Assembly (NCBI GenBank): GCA_017416535.1
Contig: JAFQCG010000001.1
Span: 389,013-453,012, forward strand
Direction of reading: 5' to 3'
Source: Bacilli bacterium
GTDB taxonomy: Bacteria; Bacillota_I; Bacilli_A; RF39; UBA660
DNA length: 64,000 bases
Under the pieces are notes generated by a model. The model was not told the DNA's origin. It made no database searches and saw only the letters and a program-made list of their open reading frames with translations. Positions 16,008 to 23,491 of the stretch are shown piece after piece. The stretch's first letter is position 1; each line of letters starts with the position of its first letter. The position numbers and the translations under genes were made by a program.

Positions 16008-17423
16008 ATGCGTTTACCAGATTATAAGGAAGCAAGAACTAGAGATAAACGTGATTATAAAAGAGTTGAATTTTCATTTGAAGATAGTATTAAAGGAAAA
16101 TATAAAGGGAAAACATTTTTCTTAAAAACTTATGGTTGTCAAATGAATGAGCATGATAGTGAAAATATTGAGGCATTACTTATTGAACTAGGATTTAGTA
16201 AAGTTGATGATTATAATTTAGCTGATTTAGTATTATTAAATACTTGTTCTATTAGAGAAAATGCTCATAATAAGGCATTTGGTATGCTTGGTAGATTAAA
16301 GCATTTAAAACAAGAAAAACCAGAACTTTTAGTAGGTTTATGTGGATGTATGGCACAAGAAGCAAGTGTTGTTGATGAAATACTTAAAAATTATAAGTTT
16401 GTTAATTTTGTATTTGGTACTCATAATATGTATCAATTACCTGAAATAATTGATAAGGCAATAGTTGAGAATAAACAACAAATTGAAGTTTTTTCTCGTG
16501 AGGGTGATTTAATAGAAGGATTACCTGTGGTTAGGGCTAATGATTATAAAGCATATGTAAATATAATTTATGGTTGTAATAAATTTTGTACATATTGTAT
16601 AGTTCCTTATACTAGAGGTAGTGAAAGAAGTAGAGCAAAAGAAGATATCTTAAAAGAAGTAGATGAGTTAATAAATGACGGATATAAAGAAATTACTTTA
16701 CTTGGTCAAAATGTTAATGCTTATGGAAAAGATTTATATGAAGATTATACTTTAGGTAATTTACTTGAGGATATTGCTAAAAAGGATATTCCAAGAGTAA
16801 GATTCATGACTTCTCATCCATGGGATTTTACTGATAGTATGATTGAAGTTATTGGTAAATATAAAAATATTATGCCTAGTGTACATTTACCTGTTCAAAG
16901 TGGTTCAAGTAGAATTTTAAAACTTATGGGTAGACGTTACACTAAAGAAAGTTATTTAGAATTATTTAATAAAATTAAAGAAACTGTTCCAGGTGTAAGT
17001 ATTTCTACGGATATTATTGTAGGATTTCCAGGGGAAACAGAAGAAGATTTTTTAGAAACTTTGGATTTAGTAGAACAATGTAAATATGATAATGCGTTTA
17101 CTTTTGTATTTTCAGCAAGAGAAGGGACACCTGCTGCTAGATTAAAAGATGATACTCCTTTAAAGGAAAAAGAGGAAAGATTACAAAGACTAAATGAAGT
17201 TGTAAATAAATATTTCTTGGAAAATAATAAAAAATTAGAAGGTAAGGTATTACCAGTATTATTAGAAGGTACTTCAGAGAAAAAAGATATGTATTTTGGG
17301 TATAGTGATACTAATAAATTAATAAATTTTGTAAGTAATAAAGAACATAAGATTGGAGACATCGTTAATGTTAAAATTACTTCTGCAAAGACTTGGAGCT
17401 TAGATGGAGAAGAAGTTGAGTAA
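16008..17423 (+). CDS. miaB: tRNA-2-methylthio-N6-dimethylallyladenosine synthase
   Basis: A 471-residue radical SAM methylthiotransferase. The N-terminal UPF0004 domain shows TYGCQMNEHDSENI and LLNTCSIRENA. The radical SAM cluster motif is YGCNKFCTYCIVPYTRG (CxxxCxxC). A C-terminal TRAM domain follows. It adds the methylthio group to i6A37 in tRNAs reading UNN codons. ATG 16008 has GGAAGTGGT upstream; a longer in-frame reading from 15963 lacks a ribosome site. The last 20 bases overlap the ymcA-like gene, the miaB-ymcA order known in Bacillus. Confidence 0.96.
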   Translation: MRLPDYKEARTRDKRDYKRVEFSFEDSIKGKYKGKTFFLKTYGCQMNEHDSENIEALLIELGFSKVDDYNLADLVLLNTCSIRENAHNKAFGMLGRLKHLKQEKPELLVGLCGCMAQEASVVDEILKNYKFVNFVFGTHNMYQLPEIIDKAIVENKQQIEVFSREGDLIEGLPVVRANDYKAYVNIIYGCNKFCTYCIVPYTRGSERSRAKEDILKEVDELINDGYKEITLLGQNVNAYGKDLYEDYTLGNLLEDIAKKDIPRVRFMTSHPWDFTDSMIEVIGKYKNIMPSVHLPVQSGSSRILKLMGRRYTKESYLELFNKIKETVPGVSISTDIIVGFPGETEEDFLETLDLVEQCKYDNAFTFVFSAREGTPAARLKDDTPLKEKEERLQRLNEVVNKYFLENNKKLEGKVLPVLLEGTSEKKDMYFGYSDTNKLINFVSNKEHKIGDIVNVKITSAKTWSLDGEEVE

Positions 17424-17736
17424 GGCTGTGAATGAAGTTGTTTCTGCAATTACTGATAGTGAAGAGTTTAAAGAATGTATTAGATTAAAAGAGAAGATGG
17501 ATGGAAATAGTGAGATTAAGGAATTAGTTGATATTATAAAAAAACTTCAAAAAAAATATGTTCAAACAATGGATGATTCAGTAAAAGAAGAATTAGATAA
17601 AATGCAAGAAAAATTAGATAGTATTCCATTATATGATAGTTATCAAAAAAAATTAGCTGAAGTAAACAAAAAAATTGAATTTATTAAAGATGAACTTAAT
17701 GATTATTTTTATAAAGTTGTTAATGAAAAAAAATAA
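17404..17736 (+). CDS. ymcA: YlbF/YmcA-family regulator
   Basis: A 110-residue, fully helical protein of the YlbF/YmcA family, with EEFKECIRLKEKMDGNSEIKE and a central QKKYVQTMDDSV segment. In Bacillus YmcA, YlbF and YaaT form a complex that helps RNase Y mature certain mRNAs and promotes sporulation, competence and biofilm. The gene starts inside the 3' end of miaB (20-base overlap), so it is translationally coupled. With cotE 1.5 kb downstream this mirrors the Bacillus miaB-ymcA-cotE region, though mutS/mutL do not follow here. Confidence 0.88.
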   Translation: MEKKLSKAVNEVVSAITDSEEFKECIRLKEKMDGNSEIKELVDIIKKLQKKYVQTMDDSVKEELDKMQEKLDSIPLYDSYQKKLAEVNKKIEFIKDELNDYFYKVVNEKK

Positions 17737-17760
17737 GAGGATGTCCTCTTATTTTTTATT
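17724..17760. terminator. bidirectional terminator between convergent genes
   Basis: AATAAGAGGA / TCCTCTTATT stem with a two-base centre, A-run before and T-run after, so it can serve both strands. Confidence 0.9.
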
Positions 17761-18372
17761 TAGAATGTTTAATATTTCTTGGGATGCTTCATCTATAAAT
17801 TGAAGTACTAAGAAGATATCAAATGTATATGGTTTTTCTTCTTTTGAGTTTTCAATTATTAATCCCATTTTGTCTATTAAGATATTTAATTTTTCTTTAG
17901 GTATTTCTTCTATATTAGTATCTGGTATTATAAATTCTTCATAGAATAAAGATAAATCCATTTTATATTCATCAAGTAGTTGAATGTTTAAGTTAGTGTA
18001 GTCTTGATATACTATTTTTGTTATTTCTTCTGGTGAAGAATTTATTACTGTACCATCTAATAATTTAATATAATTTCCTGAATAAATTTGAGATGTAAAT
18101 CTAGAAAACCAAATTTTATCTGTATATAAGTGAATAAAATATCCTAAGTCAAATGATTTTTCTTTAAAGTTTGGATATTTATTTGTAAATAATTCTATAT
18201 TTGGTATATCATCTCTTGCGTTAATTAAGAAATGAGAACGTTGTTTACTTTCACCTATTTGTTTTGCAATATCAGGAGCGATAGAGCCTAAATAATAATC
18301 TCTAGGGTTTTCAATATTAAGATATTTTTCTAAAGTTTTTGCTACTGCTAAATGGATAATTGCTGATGCCAT
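17749..18372 (-). CDS. zinc-dependent phospholipase C-like protein
   Basis: A 207-residue protein resembling the Zn-dependent PLPC fold found in many Firmicutes hypotheticals. Conserved features are the early His (SAIIHLAVAK), GSIAPDI with a metal-type Asp, the SHF motif, and GYFIHLYTDKIW with His and Asp. No signal peptide is evident, so a cytoplasmic hydrolase is likely; the substrate is unknown. AAGGAG precedes the ATG at 18372. It converges with ymcA and shares its terminator, and it diverges from the gene at 18433. Confidence 0.72.
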   Translation of the reverse strand: MASAIIHLAVAKTLEKYLNIENPRDYYLGSIAPDIAKQIGESKQRSHFLINARDDIPNIELFTNKYPNFKEKSFDLGYFIHLYTDKIWFSRFTSQIYSGNYIKLLDGTVINSSPEEITKIVYQDYTNLNIQLLDEYKMDLSLFYEEFIIPDTNIEEIPKEKLNILIDKMGLIIENSKEEKPYTFDIFLVLQFIDEASQEILNILNKK

Positions 18373-18392
18373 ATGAATTCTCCTTTTTTCTA

Positions 18393-18401
18393 TGTTATAA
18401 T
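18393..18401 (+). promoter_or_regulatory. extended -10 promoter element (TGTTATAAT)
   Basis: Exact TGnTATAAT 31 bases upstream of the start at 18433. Confidence 0.62.
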
Positions 18402-18432
18402 TAAATTATACAAAAGAAAGTAGGGTGTGTCT

Positions 18433-19179
18433 ATGAAGAAAAGAGTAATTGCACTTATTTGTGTTGTTTTATTATTTGTTGCAATATTGGTTGTTTTTTG
18501 TACTTCGAATAAAAATTTGGGTAATAAATTTATTGGTCATGAATGGGCTGATGGTTCTGAAATAATTAGTTTTTCAGATAATGGAGAATTTGGATATTAC
18601 GATAATAGTGGTAGTCCAGTTGGTAATTATGATTTGTGTGATAAATATACTTATAGTTCAAAAACAGGAAGAATAAAGCTTTCTTGCGATAATTTTTTTT
18701 CAGTTTTATTTAAGAATATAAAAGTTGTTGAATGTGATGGTATGGTGTTAAAACTTCGAATTAATGGTTTTGTTAAGAAGTTTTCTTTAATAACTGATTA
18801 TGAAAATGAAAAGTTTGTTGGTTTTTGGTCTAGAGAAAATAATGGAAAAAAGGATTATTTAAATATATGGTATGATGGTTCTATATCTTATGAAAGAAGT
18901 AAGATTGTAACTACTTCTGAGTTTGAGAAAAATTCTGATTATTATAATAATGAATGTGGTGAATATGGAATAAGTGATGATGAGAAAAGCTATGAAGTAA
19001 AATGCCCAATAGACTCTAAGATGGGAAAAAATTATATTTATGATAAAGATGAAAAGAAATTAATTGTATATGATGTTAATACTGATAAAAAAATAGAAAT
19101 AAAAATTATTTCTGTTGATAAGGAAAAATTAAAAGTAGAATTTAATAATGAAGTTATGGAATTTAAATTAGACGAATAA
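18433..19179 (+). CDS. membrane-anchored or secreted protein, unknown
   Basis: A 248-residue protein with an N-terminal hydrophobic segment (about residues 5-24) and a beta-rich, Cys-containing extracellular part. It holds two related-looking halves, FIGHEWADGSEIISFSDNGEF and FVGFWSRENNGKKDYLNIWYDG, suggesting a duplicated lipocalin-like or beta-sandwich unit. A Cys follows the hydrophobic segment, but the lipobox is poor, so I would not call it a lipoprotein. AGTAGGG supports ATG 18433; GTG 18427 is an alternative. No family is recognised. Confidence 0.6.
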   Translation: MKKRVIALICVVLLFVAILVVFCTSNKNLGNKFIGHEWADGSEIISFSDNGEFGYYDNSGSPVGNYDLCDKYTYSSKTGRIKLSCDNFFSVLFKNIKVVECDGMVLKLRINGFVKKFSLITDYENEKFVGFWSRENNGKKDYLNIWYDGSISYERSKIVTTSEFEKNSDYYNNECGEYGISDDEKSYEVKCPIDSKMGKNYIYDKDEKKLIVYDVNTDKKIEIKIISVDKEKLKVEFNNEVMEFKLDE

Positions 19180-19185
19180 TAAAAG

Positions 19186-19214
19186 TTACTATTTTATAAT
19201 AGTAAATTTTTTTT
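19186..19214 (+). terminator. terminator before cotE
   Basis: TTACTATT / AATAGTAA perfect stem with a TTAT loop and eight T. Confidence 0.85.
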
Positions 19215-19216
19215 GT

Positions 19217-19244
19217 ACTTTTATTTTGGTAATTGCATAGATTA
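19217..19244 (+). promoter_or_regulatory. sigma-K/sigma-E-like promoter of cotE
   Basis: AC at 19217-19218, a 17-base spacer, then gCATAGATTA at 19235-19244. This matches the sigma-K pattern AC-N16/17-gCATAnnnTA and also the sigma-E -10 (CATAnnnT). It lies 17 bases before the cotE start. Bacillus cotE is transcribed by both mother-cell sigma factors. No TATAAT-type promoter is seen in this gap. Confidence 0.6.
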
Positions 19245-19261
19245 GAGTAGGGAGGACTTAT

Positions 19262-19795
19262 ATGGCGAGTTATAGAGAGATTGTTACTAAGGCAGTTATT
19301 GCTAAGGGTAAGAAATTATTTACATCAAATCATGAGGTTGTTTCTACAAATAAACCTTCAACTATTTTAGGTGTTTGGGTTATTAACCATAATTTTAATG
19401 GTGTTAAGAATAATGATGAAATTAGAATTAATGGTAGTTATGATGTTAATATTTGGTATTCATATGATAATGATACAAAGACAGAGGTTTTAAAAGAAAC
19501 AAATCAATATAGTGAAGTTGTTAGAATGAGAGAAAGAGAAGATGCTCAAGATGAACAAATAATTGTTAGAAGTTTAAAACAACCTAATTGTATTAAAGTA
19601 GATATTGATGGAGATAGTATTAAATATACTATTGAAAAAGAGTTGGGGGTTGAACTTGTTGGTGATGTTAAAGTAAAAGTTCAAGCTGATGAGGAAGAAG
19701 ACCCTTGGGATGAAATTATTGAAGAAAATAATGATATAGATGTTTTAGAAAAAATTGATAATGTAAGTGATGAGTATCTTACGGATAATATTTAA
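19262..19795 (+). CDS. cotE: outer spore coat morphogenetic protein CotE
   Basis: A 177-residue protein matching CotE: SYREIVTKAVIAKGKKLF, KPSTILGVWVINHNFN, INGSYDVNIWYSYDNDTKTEV, then LKQPNCIKVDIDGD and a very acidic C-terminal tail, as in Bacillus. CotE assembles around the forespore in the mother cell and directs outer-coat deposition. GGGAGGA precedes the ATG. It sits downstream of miaB-ymcA as in Bacillus, with two genes inserted between. A sigma-K/E-like promoter lies directly upstream. CotE is limited to Bacilli, which is the strongest taxonomic hint in the window. Confidence 0.94.
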   Translation: MASYREIVTKAVIAKGKKLFTSNHEVVSTNKPSTILGVWVINHNFNGVKNNDEIRINGSYDVNIWYSYDNDTKTEVLKETNQYSEVVRMREREDAQDEQIIVRSLKQPNCIKVDIDGDSIKYTIEKELGVELVGDVKVKVQADEEEDPWDEIIEENNDIDVLEKIDNVSDEYLTDNI

Positions 19796-19820
19796 TAACA
19801 CGTAATTGTGTTATTTTTAA
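19794..19820 (+). terminator. terminator after cotE
   Basis: AATAACAC / GTGTTATT stem with a six-base loop, followed by TTTAA. Confidence 0.78.
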
Positions 19821-19837
19821 GTGTTATCAAAAAAAGG

Positions 19838-19866
19838 TTGACAAGATAATGTTTTGTTGTTAAAAT
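19838..19866 (+). promoter_or_regulatory. sigma-A promoter of rpsP
   Basis: TTGACA (19838-19843), a 17-base spacer, then TAAAAT (19861-19866). This is the best canonical -35/-10 pair in the window and fits a highly expressed ribosomal gene. Confidence 0.85.
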
Positions 19867-19900
19867 ATATATCAGTAATCGAGGAAATGGAGGGATATTA

Positions 19901-20176
19901 ATGGCAGTTAAAATTAGATTAACAAGAATGGGTGCAAAGAAAAAACCTACTTACAGAATTGTAGCTACTGATTCAAGACGTCCAAGAGATGGACAATACT
20001 TAGAACTTATTGGAACTTATGCTCCAGTTGGTGAAGGACAAGTTAAAATCAATGAAGAAGTTGCTTTAAAATGGTTAAACAATGGTGCGCTTCCAACTGA
20101 TACAGTTAAAAACTTATTTAGTAAAGCTGGAATCATGAAGAAGTATGCTGAATCTAAAGTAAAGAAGGATAAGTAA
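19901..20176 (+). CDS. rpsP: 30S ribosomal protein S16
   Basis: A 91-residue ribosomal protein S16 of full length: [39 protein letters not shown] and [20 protein letters not shown]. It binds 16S rRNA early in small-subunit assembly. GGAGGGATATT precedes the ATG. It is followed two bases later by khpA, the rpsP-ylqC order of Bacillus, but rimM and trmD are not next. Confidence 0.98.
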   Translation: MAVKIRLTRMGAKKKPTYRIVATDSRRPRDGQYLELIGTYAPVGEGQVKINEEVALKWLNNGALPTDTVKNLFSKAGIMKKYAESKVKKDK

Positions 20177-20178
20177 TT

Positions 20179-20427
20179 ATGGATTTAGTAACATTAACAG
20201 AAGAAATAGTAAAAGCTTTAGTAGAAGATGTTGATGCAGTAAGTGTTAAAGAATTTCCTACTGAAGAAGAAAATGTTATGCTTATTCAAGTAATGGTAGC
20301 AGAAAGTGACATGGGAAGAGTTATTGGAAGAGACGGAAAATGTGCTAATGCTATTAGAACTTTAGTACAAGCTAGCAGTGCCTTAAAGGATAATAAATAT
20401 ATTAAAATTGACATAGATAAATTTTAG
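20179..20427 (+). CDS. khpA: KH-domain RNA-binding protein KhpA
   Basis: An 82-residue single KH-domain protein (YlqC family). The GxxG-type loop is in MGRVIGRDGKCANAIRTLV. It binds RNA together with KhpB and affects cell division and gene expression in Firmicutes. It starts two bases after the rpsP stop, with the ribosome site inside the rpsP end (AAGAAGGAT). A terminator follows at once, so the operon is just rpsP-khpA. Confidence 0.95.
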   Translation: MDLVTLTEEIVKALVEDVDAVSVKEFPTEEENVMLIQVMVAESDMGRVIGRDGKCANAIRTLVQASSALKDNKYIKIDIDKF

Positions 20428-20457
20428 GAAGTCTTTTGACTTTCTTTTTTTTTTTTA
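20426..20457 (+). terminator. terminator after rpsP-khpA
   Basis: AGGAAGTC / GACTTTCT stem with a TTTT loop, one G-T pair, then a long T-run. Confidence 0.85.
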
Positions 20458-20513
20458 TTGGTATATAATGGAGTAGTAGAGTGGCAATATGTATATGAAC
20501 GAGAGGTAATATA

Positions 20514-21224
20514 ATGAATAAAGAAAATGAACTAATTATGCCCAAACATATAGCAATGGTATTAGATGGAAATAGAAGATGGGCAAAAGAGAAAGGAATG
20601 CCAACGTTAAAAGGGCATCAAAAAGGGTTTGAAAATATAAGAGATTTAACTCCATATATATTTGATAGAGGAGTAGAAGTTTTAAGTGTTTATGCTTTTT
20701 CTGAACAAAATTTTAATCGAAGTGAAGAAGAAGTAACATATTTAATGGATATATTTGTTAATATGTTTAAAAATGAGTGTGAAAAAATTCACAAAGAGAA
20801 TATTAGAATTGTTTTTTCTGGAAGAAGAAATAGATTAAGAAAAGATGTTGTTGAAGCAATGGATGAAATCACAGAAAGAACAAAAAACAATACAAAAGGT
20901 ACATTTAATGTTTGTTTAGGATATAGTGGACAACAAGAAGTTTGTGATATGACTAAGAAATTATGTGAAATGTATAAAAATGGAGAAATTAGTTTAGATG
21001 AAATTACTCCAGAATATGTACAAACAAAGTTGTATCAAGATTTACCACCAGTTGATTTAATGATTAGAACTAGTGGTGAATATAGATTAAGTAACTTCAT
21101 GATGTATCAAAATAGTTATGCAGAATTTTATTTCCCAGATGTTTATTTCCCAGATTTTAATAAAGATGAATTTGAAAAAGCTATTTTAGAATTTAATAGA
21201 AGAAATAGAAGGTTTGGTGGTTAA
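20514..21224 (+). CDS. uppS: isoprenyl transferase (undecaprenyl diphosphate synthase)
   Basis: A 236-residue cis-prenyltransferase. It shows HIAMVLDGNRRWAKEKG (catalytic Asp and Asn), GHQKGFENIRDL, YAFSEQNFNRSEEEV and DLMIRTSGEYRLSNFM (Arg and Ser for diphosphate binding), and the AEFYF motif. It makes undecaprenyl diphosphate, the lipid carrier for wall synthesis, on the inner membrane face. GAGAGGTAAT gives the start. The cdsA gene begins one base after its stop, as in the common uppS-cdsA pair. Confidence 0.96.
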   Translation: MNKENELIMPKHIAMVLDGNRRWAKEKGMPTLKGHQKGFENIRDLTPYIFDRGVEVLSVYAFSEQNFNRSEEEVTYLMDIFVNMFKNECEKIHKENIRIVFSGRRNRLRKDVVEAMDEITERTKNNTKGTFNVCLGYSGQQEVCDMTKKLCEMYKNGEISLDEITPEYVQTKLYQDLPPVDLMIRTSGEYRLSNFMMYQNSYAEFYFPDVYFPDFNKDEFEKAILEFNRRNRRFGG

Positions 21225-21225
21225 A

Positions 21226-22029
21226 ATGACTAAAAGAGTTGTTAGTGCAATAGTTATGGTGTTAATATTTGTACCATTTCTAATAATGGGAGGAATTCCA
21301 TTTACAATTTTAATGGCAGTACTTGGTGTTTTAGGACTTTATGAACTTTTAAAAATACGAGGAGATGTGAAAAAGAAGTTTCCAGTTGTAATGAGATTAC
21401 TTGCATATTTAATGGTTATATTTTTAATTATTAATAATGCTAATTCAATTGATTTACAATATGACTTAGATTATAGATTGGTGTCTTTAATTATATTCTT
21501 ATTTTTAGCACCAATGGTATTTATTAATAATAGTAAGAAATATAATTTAAATGATGCATTATTCTTAGTAGGTTCTGTTGTATTTATTGGACTTAGTTTT
21601 AATTTATTAACAGTAATACGTAATTTTAATATTGCATATATCATATACTTATTTTTGATTACAACTATGACAGATACATTTGCATTATTTACTGGAATGT
21701 TTATTGGAAAACATAAACTAGCTCCAGAAATTTCACCTAAGAAGACTATTGAAGGAGCAGTTGGTGGTTCTATTATGGGAACTTTAATTGCAACAGCATT
21801 TTATACAACTGTTATTAGTTCATCAGTTCCTTTAGTATTTTTAATATTAATTACACTAGCACTTACAGTAGTTGGTCAAATTGGAGATTTAGCTTTCTCG
21901 GCAATTAAGAGATATTATGGTCAAAAAGACTTTTCTGATTTAATTCCTGGACATGGTGGTATTTTAGATAGACTTGATAGTTTAGTGTTTGTTGTATTAG
22001 CTTTTATTTTAGTATTAGGTATTATTTAA
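21226..22029 (+). CDS. cdsA: phosphatidate cytidylyltransferase
   Basis: A 267-residue membrane enzyme with about seven helices and the C-terminal CDP-diglyceride synthase signature, from ISPKKTIEGAVGGSIMG to VGQIGDLAFSAIKRYYGQKD and PGHGGILDRLDSL. It makes CDP-diacylglycerol for phospholipid synthesis. ATG 21226 behind GGTGG is preferred over a TTG at 21214 inside uppS. In Bacillus dxr follows cdsA; here rseP follows directly, so dxr is absent from this position. Confidence 0.95.
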   Translation: MTKRVVSAIVMVLIFVPFLIMGGIPFTILMAVLGVLGLYELLKIRGDVKKKFPVVMRLLAYLMVIFLIINNANSIDLQYDLDYRLVSLIIFLFLAPMVFINNSKKYNLNDALFLVGSVVFIGLSFNLLTVIRNFNIAYIIYLFLITTMTDTFALFTGMFIGKHKLAPEISPKKTIEGAVGGSIMGTLIATAFYTTVISSSVPLVFLILITLALTVVGQIGDLAFSAIKRYYGQKDFSDLIPGHGGILDRLDSLVFVVLAFILVLGII

Positions 22030-22048
22030 TAAACAAGGAGGGATTTAC

Positions 22049-23101
22049 TTGTCAGTAATTTTAAATATTATATTATTTATATTGATTTTAGGTGTAATAG
22101 TATTTATTCATGAATTTGGACATTTTACATTTGCAAAATTAACAGGTGTTTATGTGTATGAATTTTCAATTGGTATGGGTCCAAAATTATGGAGTAAAAA
22201 AGGAAAAGAAACAGAGTATTCACTTCGTGCTATTCCAATTGGTGGTTTTTGCCAAATGGCTGGTGAAGACATGGAAGATGATGACTTAAAGAAAATTCCT
22301 AAGGATAAGAGATTACAATCTAAAACAGTTTGGCAAAGATTTTTAATTATGTTCTTTGGTGCTGGAAATAATTTTATTTCAGCAGTATTAATTTTATTCT
22401 TTTTAGCTTTAATTTGGGGTGGAAATTCAATGACACCTAAAATTACTGAAGTAACAAAAGATTATCCGGCGCAAAAAGCTGGTATTCAAGCAGGAGATAT
22501 TGTTAAAGAAATTAATGGTCATAAGATTAAAACTAGTGATGATATTTCTTTATACTTAGCTATTGCTGATCCAAAAGAAAAATCCACATTTGTTGTGGAA
22601 AAAGGTAATGGATATGAAGTTACTTATAAATTTAAAGCAAAAAAAGTAAAAGAAAAAGATGAAGTATCATATGTATATGGTATTGGAATGAAACAAGAAA
22701 AAACAAAAGGTTTTGTTAATGCTATAAAATATACAGTTAAAAAGACTGGTTCTATATTTAAGCAAATGGGAGTAACAGTAGGATATTTATTTACTGGGGG
22801 AATTAGTTTAAATCAATTATCTGGTCCTGTAGGTATTTATTCAGTTGTTGGTGAATCATCTAAGGCAGGTATAGCAAATATTTTATATTTAGTAGCTTTT
22901 TTAAGTATAAATGTTGGATTTATAAATTTACTTCCTTTACCAGCATTTGATGGTGGACATATTTTATTCTTAGTAATTGAAGCTATTAAAGGGTCTCCTG
23001 TAAAACCTGAAGTAGAAGAAAAAATACATGGAATTGGTATGATGCTTTTATTGTTATTAATGGTTGTTATAACTATTAATGATATAATTAAATTATTTTA
23101 G
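22049..23101 (+). CDS. rseP: RIP site-2 metalloprotease RseP/RasP
   Basis: A 350-residue intramembrane zinc protease. It has HEFGH (active site) in the first membrane helix, one PDZ domain at about residues 130-205 (AQKAGIQAGDIVKEINGHKI) and NLLPLPAFDGGHI (third Zn ligand) near the C terminus. It cuts membrane proteins such as anti-sigma factors and leftover signal peptides. TTG at 22049 follows a perfect AAGGAGGG site. It ends the uppS-cdsA-rseP operon at a terminator. Confidence 0.95.
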   Translation: MSVILNIILFILILGVIVFIHEFGHFTFAKLTGVYVYEFSIGMGPKLWSKKGKETEYSLRAIPIGGFCQMAGEDMEDDDLKKIPKDKRLQSKTVWQRFLIMFFGAGNNFISAVLILFFLALIWGGNSMTPKITEVTKDYPAQKAGIQAGDIVKEINGHKIKTSDDISLYLAIADPKEKSTFVVEKGNGYEVTYKFKAKKVKEKDEVSYVYGIGMKQEKTKGFVNAIKYTVKKTGSIFKQMGVTVGYLFTGGISLNQLSGPVGIYSVVGESSKAGIANILYLVAFLSINVGFINLLPLPAFDGGHILFLVIEAIKGSPVKPEVEEKIHGIGMMLLLLLMVVITINDIIKLF

Positions 23102-23127
23102 AAGAATTAACAATTCTTCTTTTTTTT
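23101..23127 (+). terminator. terminator after uppS-cdsA-rseP
   Basis: GAAGAATT / AATTCTTC stem with an AAC loop, then eight T. Confidence 0.88.
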
Positions 23128-23138
23128 GTTCTAAAAAC

Positions 23139-23147
23139 TGGTATAAT
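23139..23147 (+). promoter_or_regulatory. extended -10 promoter element (TGGTATAAT)
   Basis: Exact TGnTATAAT 26 bases before the start at 23174. Confidence 0.65.
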
Positions 23148-23173
23148 TATCTTATAAAGAGTGAGGTGATAAG

Positions 23174-23434
23174 ATGCAATTATTATTTGTAATTTTGTTC
23201 GGTGTTGTTGTAAGTTTTATATTATATTTATCTTATCATACTCATGTTGTTGAGAAAACTGAAAATAAGTTGCAAGAGAAGAAGGAAGTAATTGAAACTA
23301 AGAAAGATTTTAAAGAAGAGAATCTTGAAAAGGTTGAAGATAAGAAGGAAGATATTGAGGTAGTAGAAATAGTTAAGTTTAAAGCTAAAAGAAATAAAAA
23401 AACAATTGAAGAAGATGAAGAAGAAATCATATAA
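23174..23434 (+). CDS. small membrane-anchored charged protein, unknown
   Basis: An 86-residue protein with an N-terminal membrane helix (about residues 2-20) and a cytoplasmic or exposed tail made mostly of Lys and Glu. The tail ends in an acidic stretch next to a basic KRNKK patch. No family is recognised. GAGGTGAT precedes the ATG. It is a single gene with its own extended -10 promoter and a terminator overlapping its stop. It could be a membrane scaffold, but the sequence is too simple to say. Confidence 0.55.
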   Translation: MQLLFVILFGVVVSFILYLSYHTHVVEKTENKLQEKKEVIETKKDFKEENLEKVEDKKEDIEVVEIVKFKAKRNKKTIEEDEEEII

Positions 23435-23460
23435 GAAATATATGATTTCTTTTATTATTT
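23421..23460 (+). terminator. terminator between the small membrane gene and priA
   Basis: GAAATCATAT / ATATGATTTC stem around the stop codon, followed by TTTTATTATTTT. Confidence 0.75.
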
Positions 23461-23469
23461 TGGTATAAT
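23461..23469 (+). promoter_or_regulatory. extended -10 promoter element of priA (TGGTATAAT)
   Basis: Exact TGnTATAAT 22 bases before the priA start. Confidence 0.68.
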
Positions 23470-23491
23470 TTAAGTAATAGGAGGTGATACT

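Noticed and set aside
16952-17449. 165-codon ORF on the minus strand inside miaB
   Set aside because: Shadow of the conserved TRAM-side coding sequence of miaB; no ribosome site or family match.
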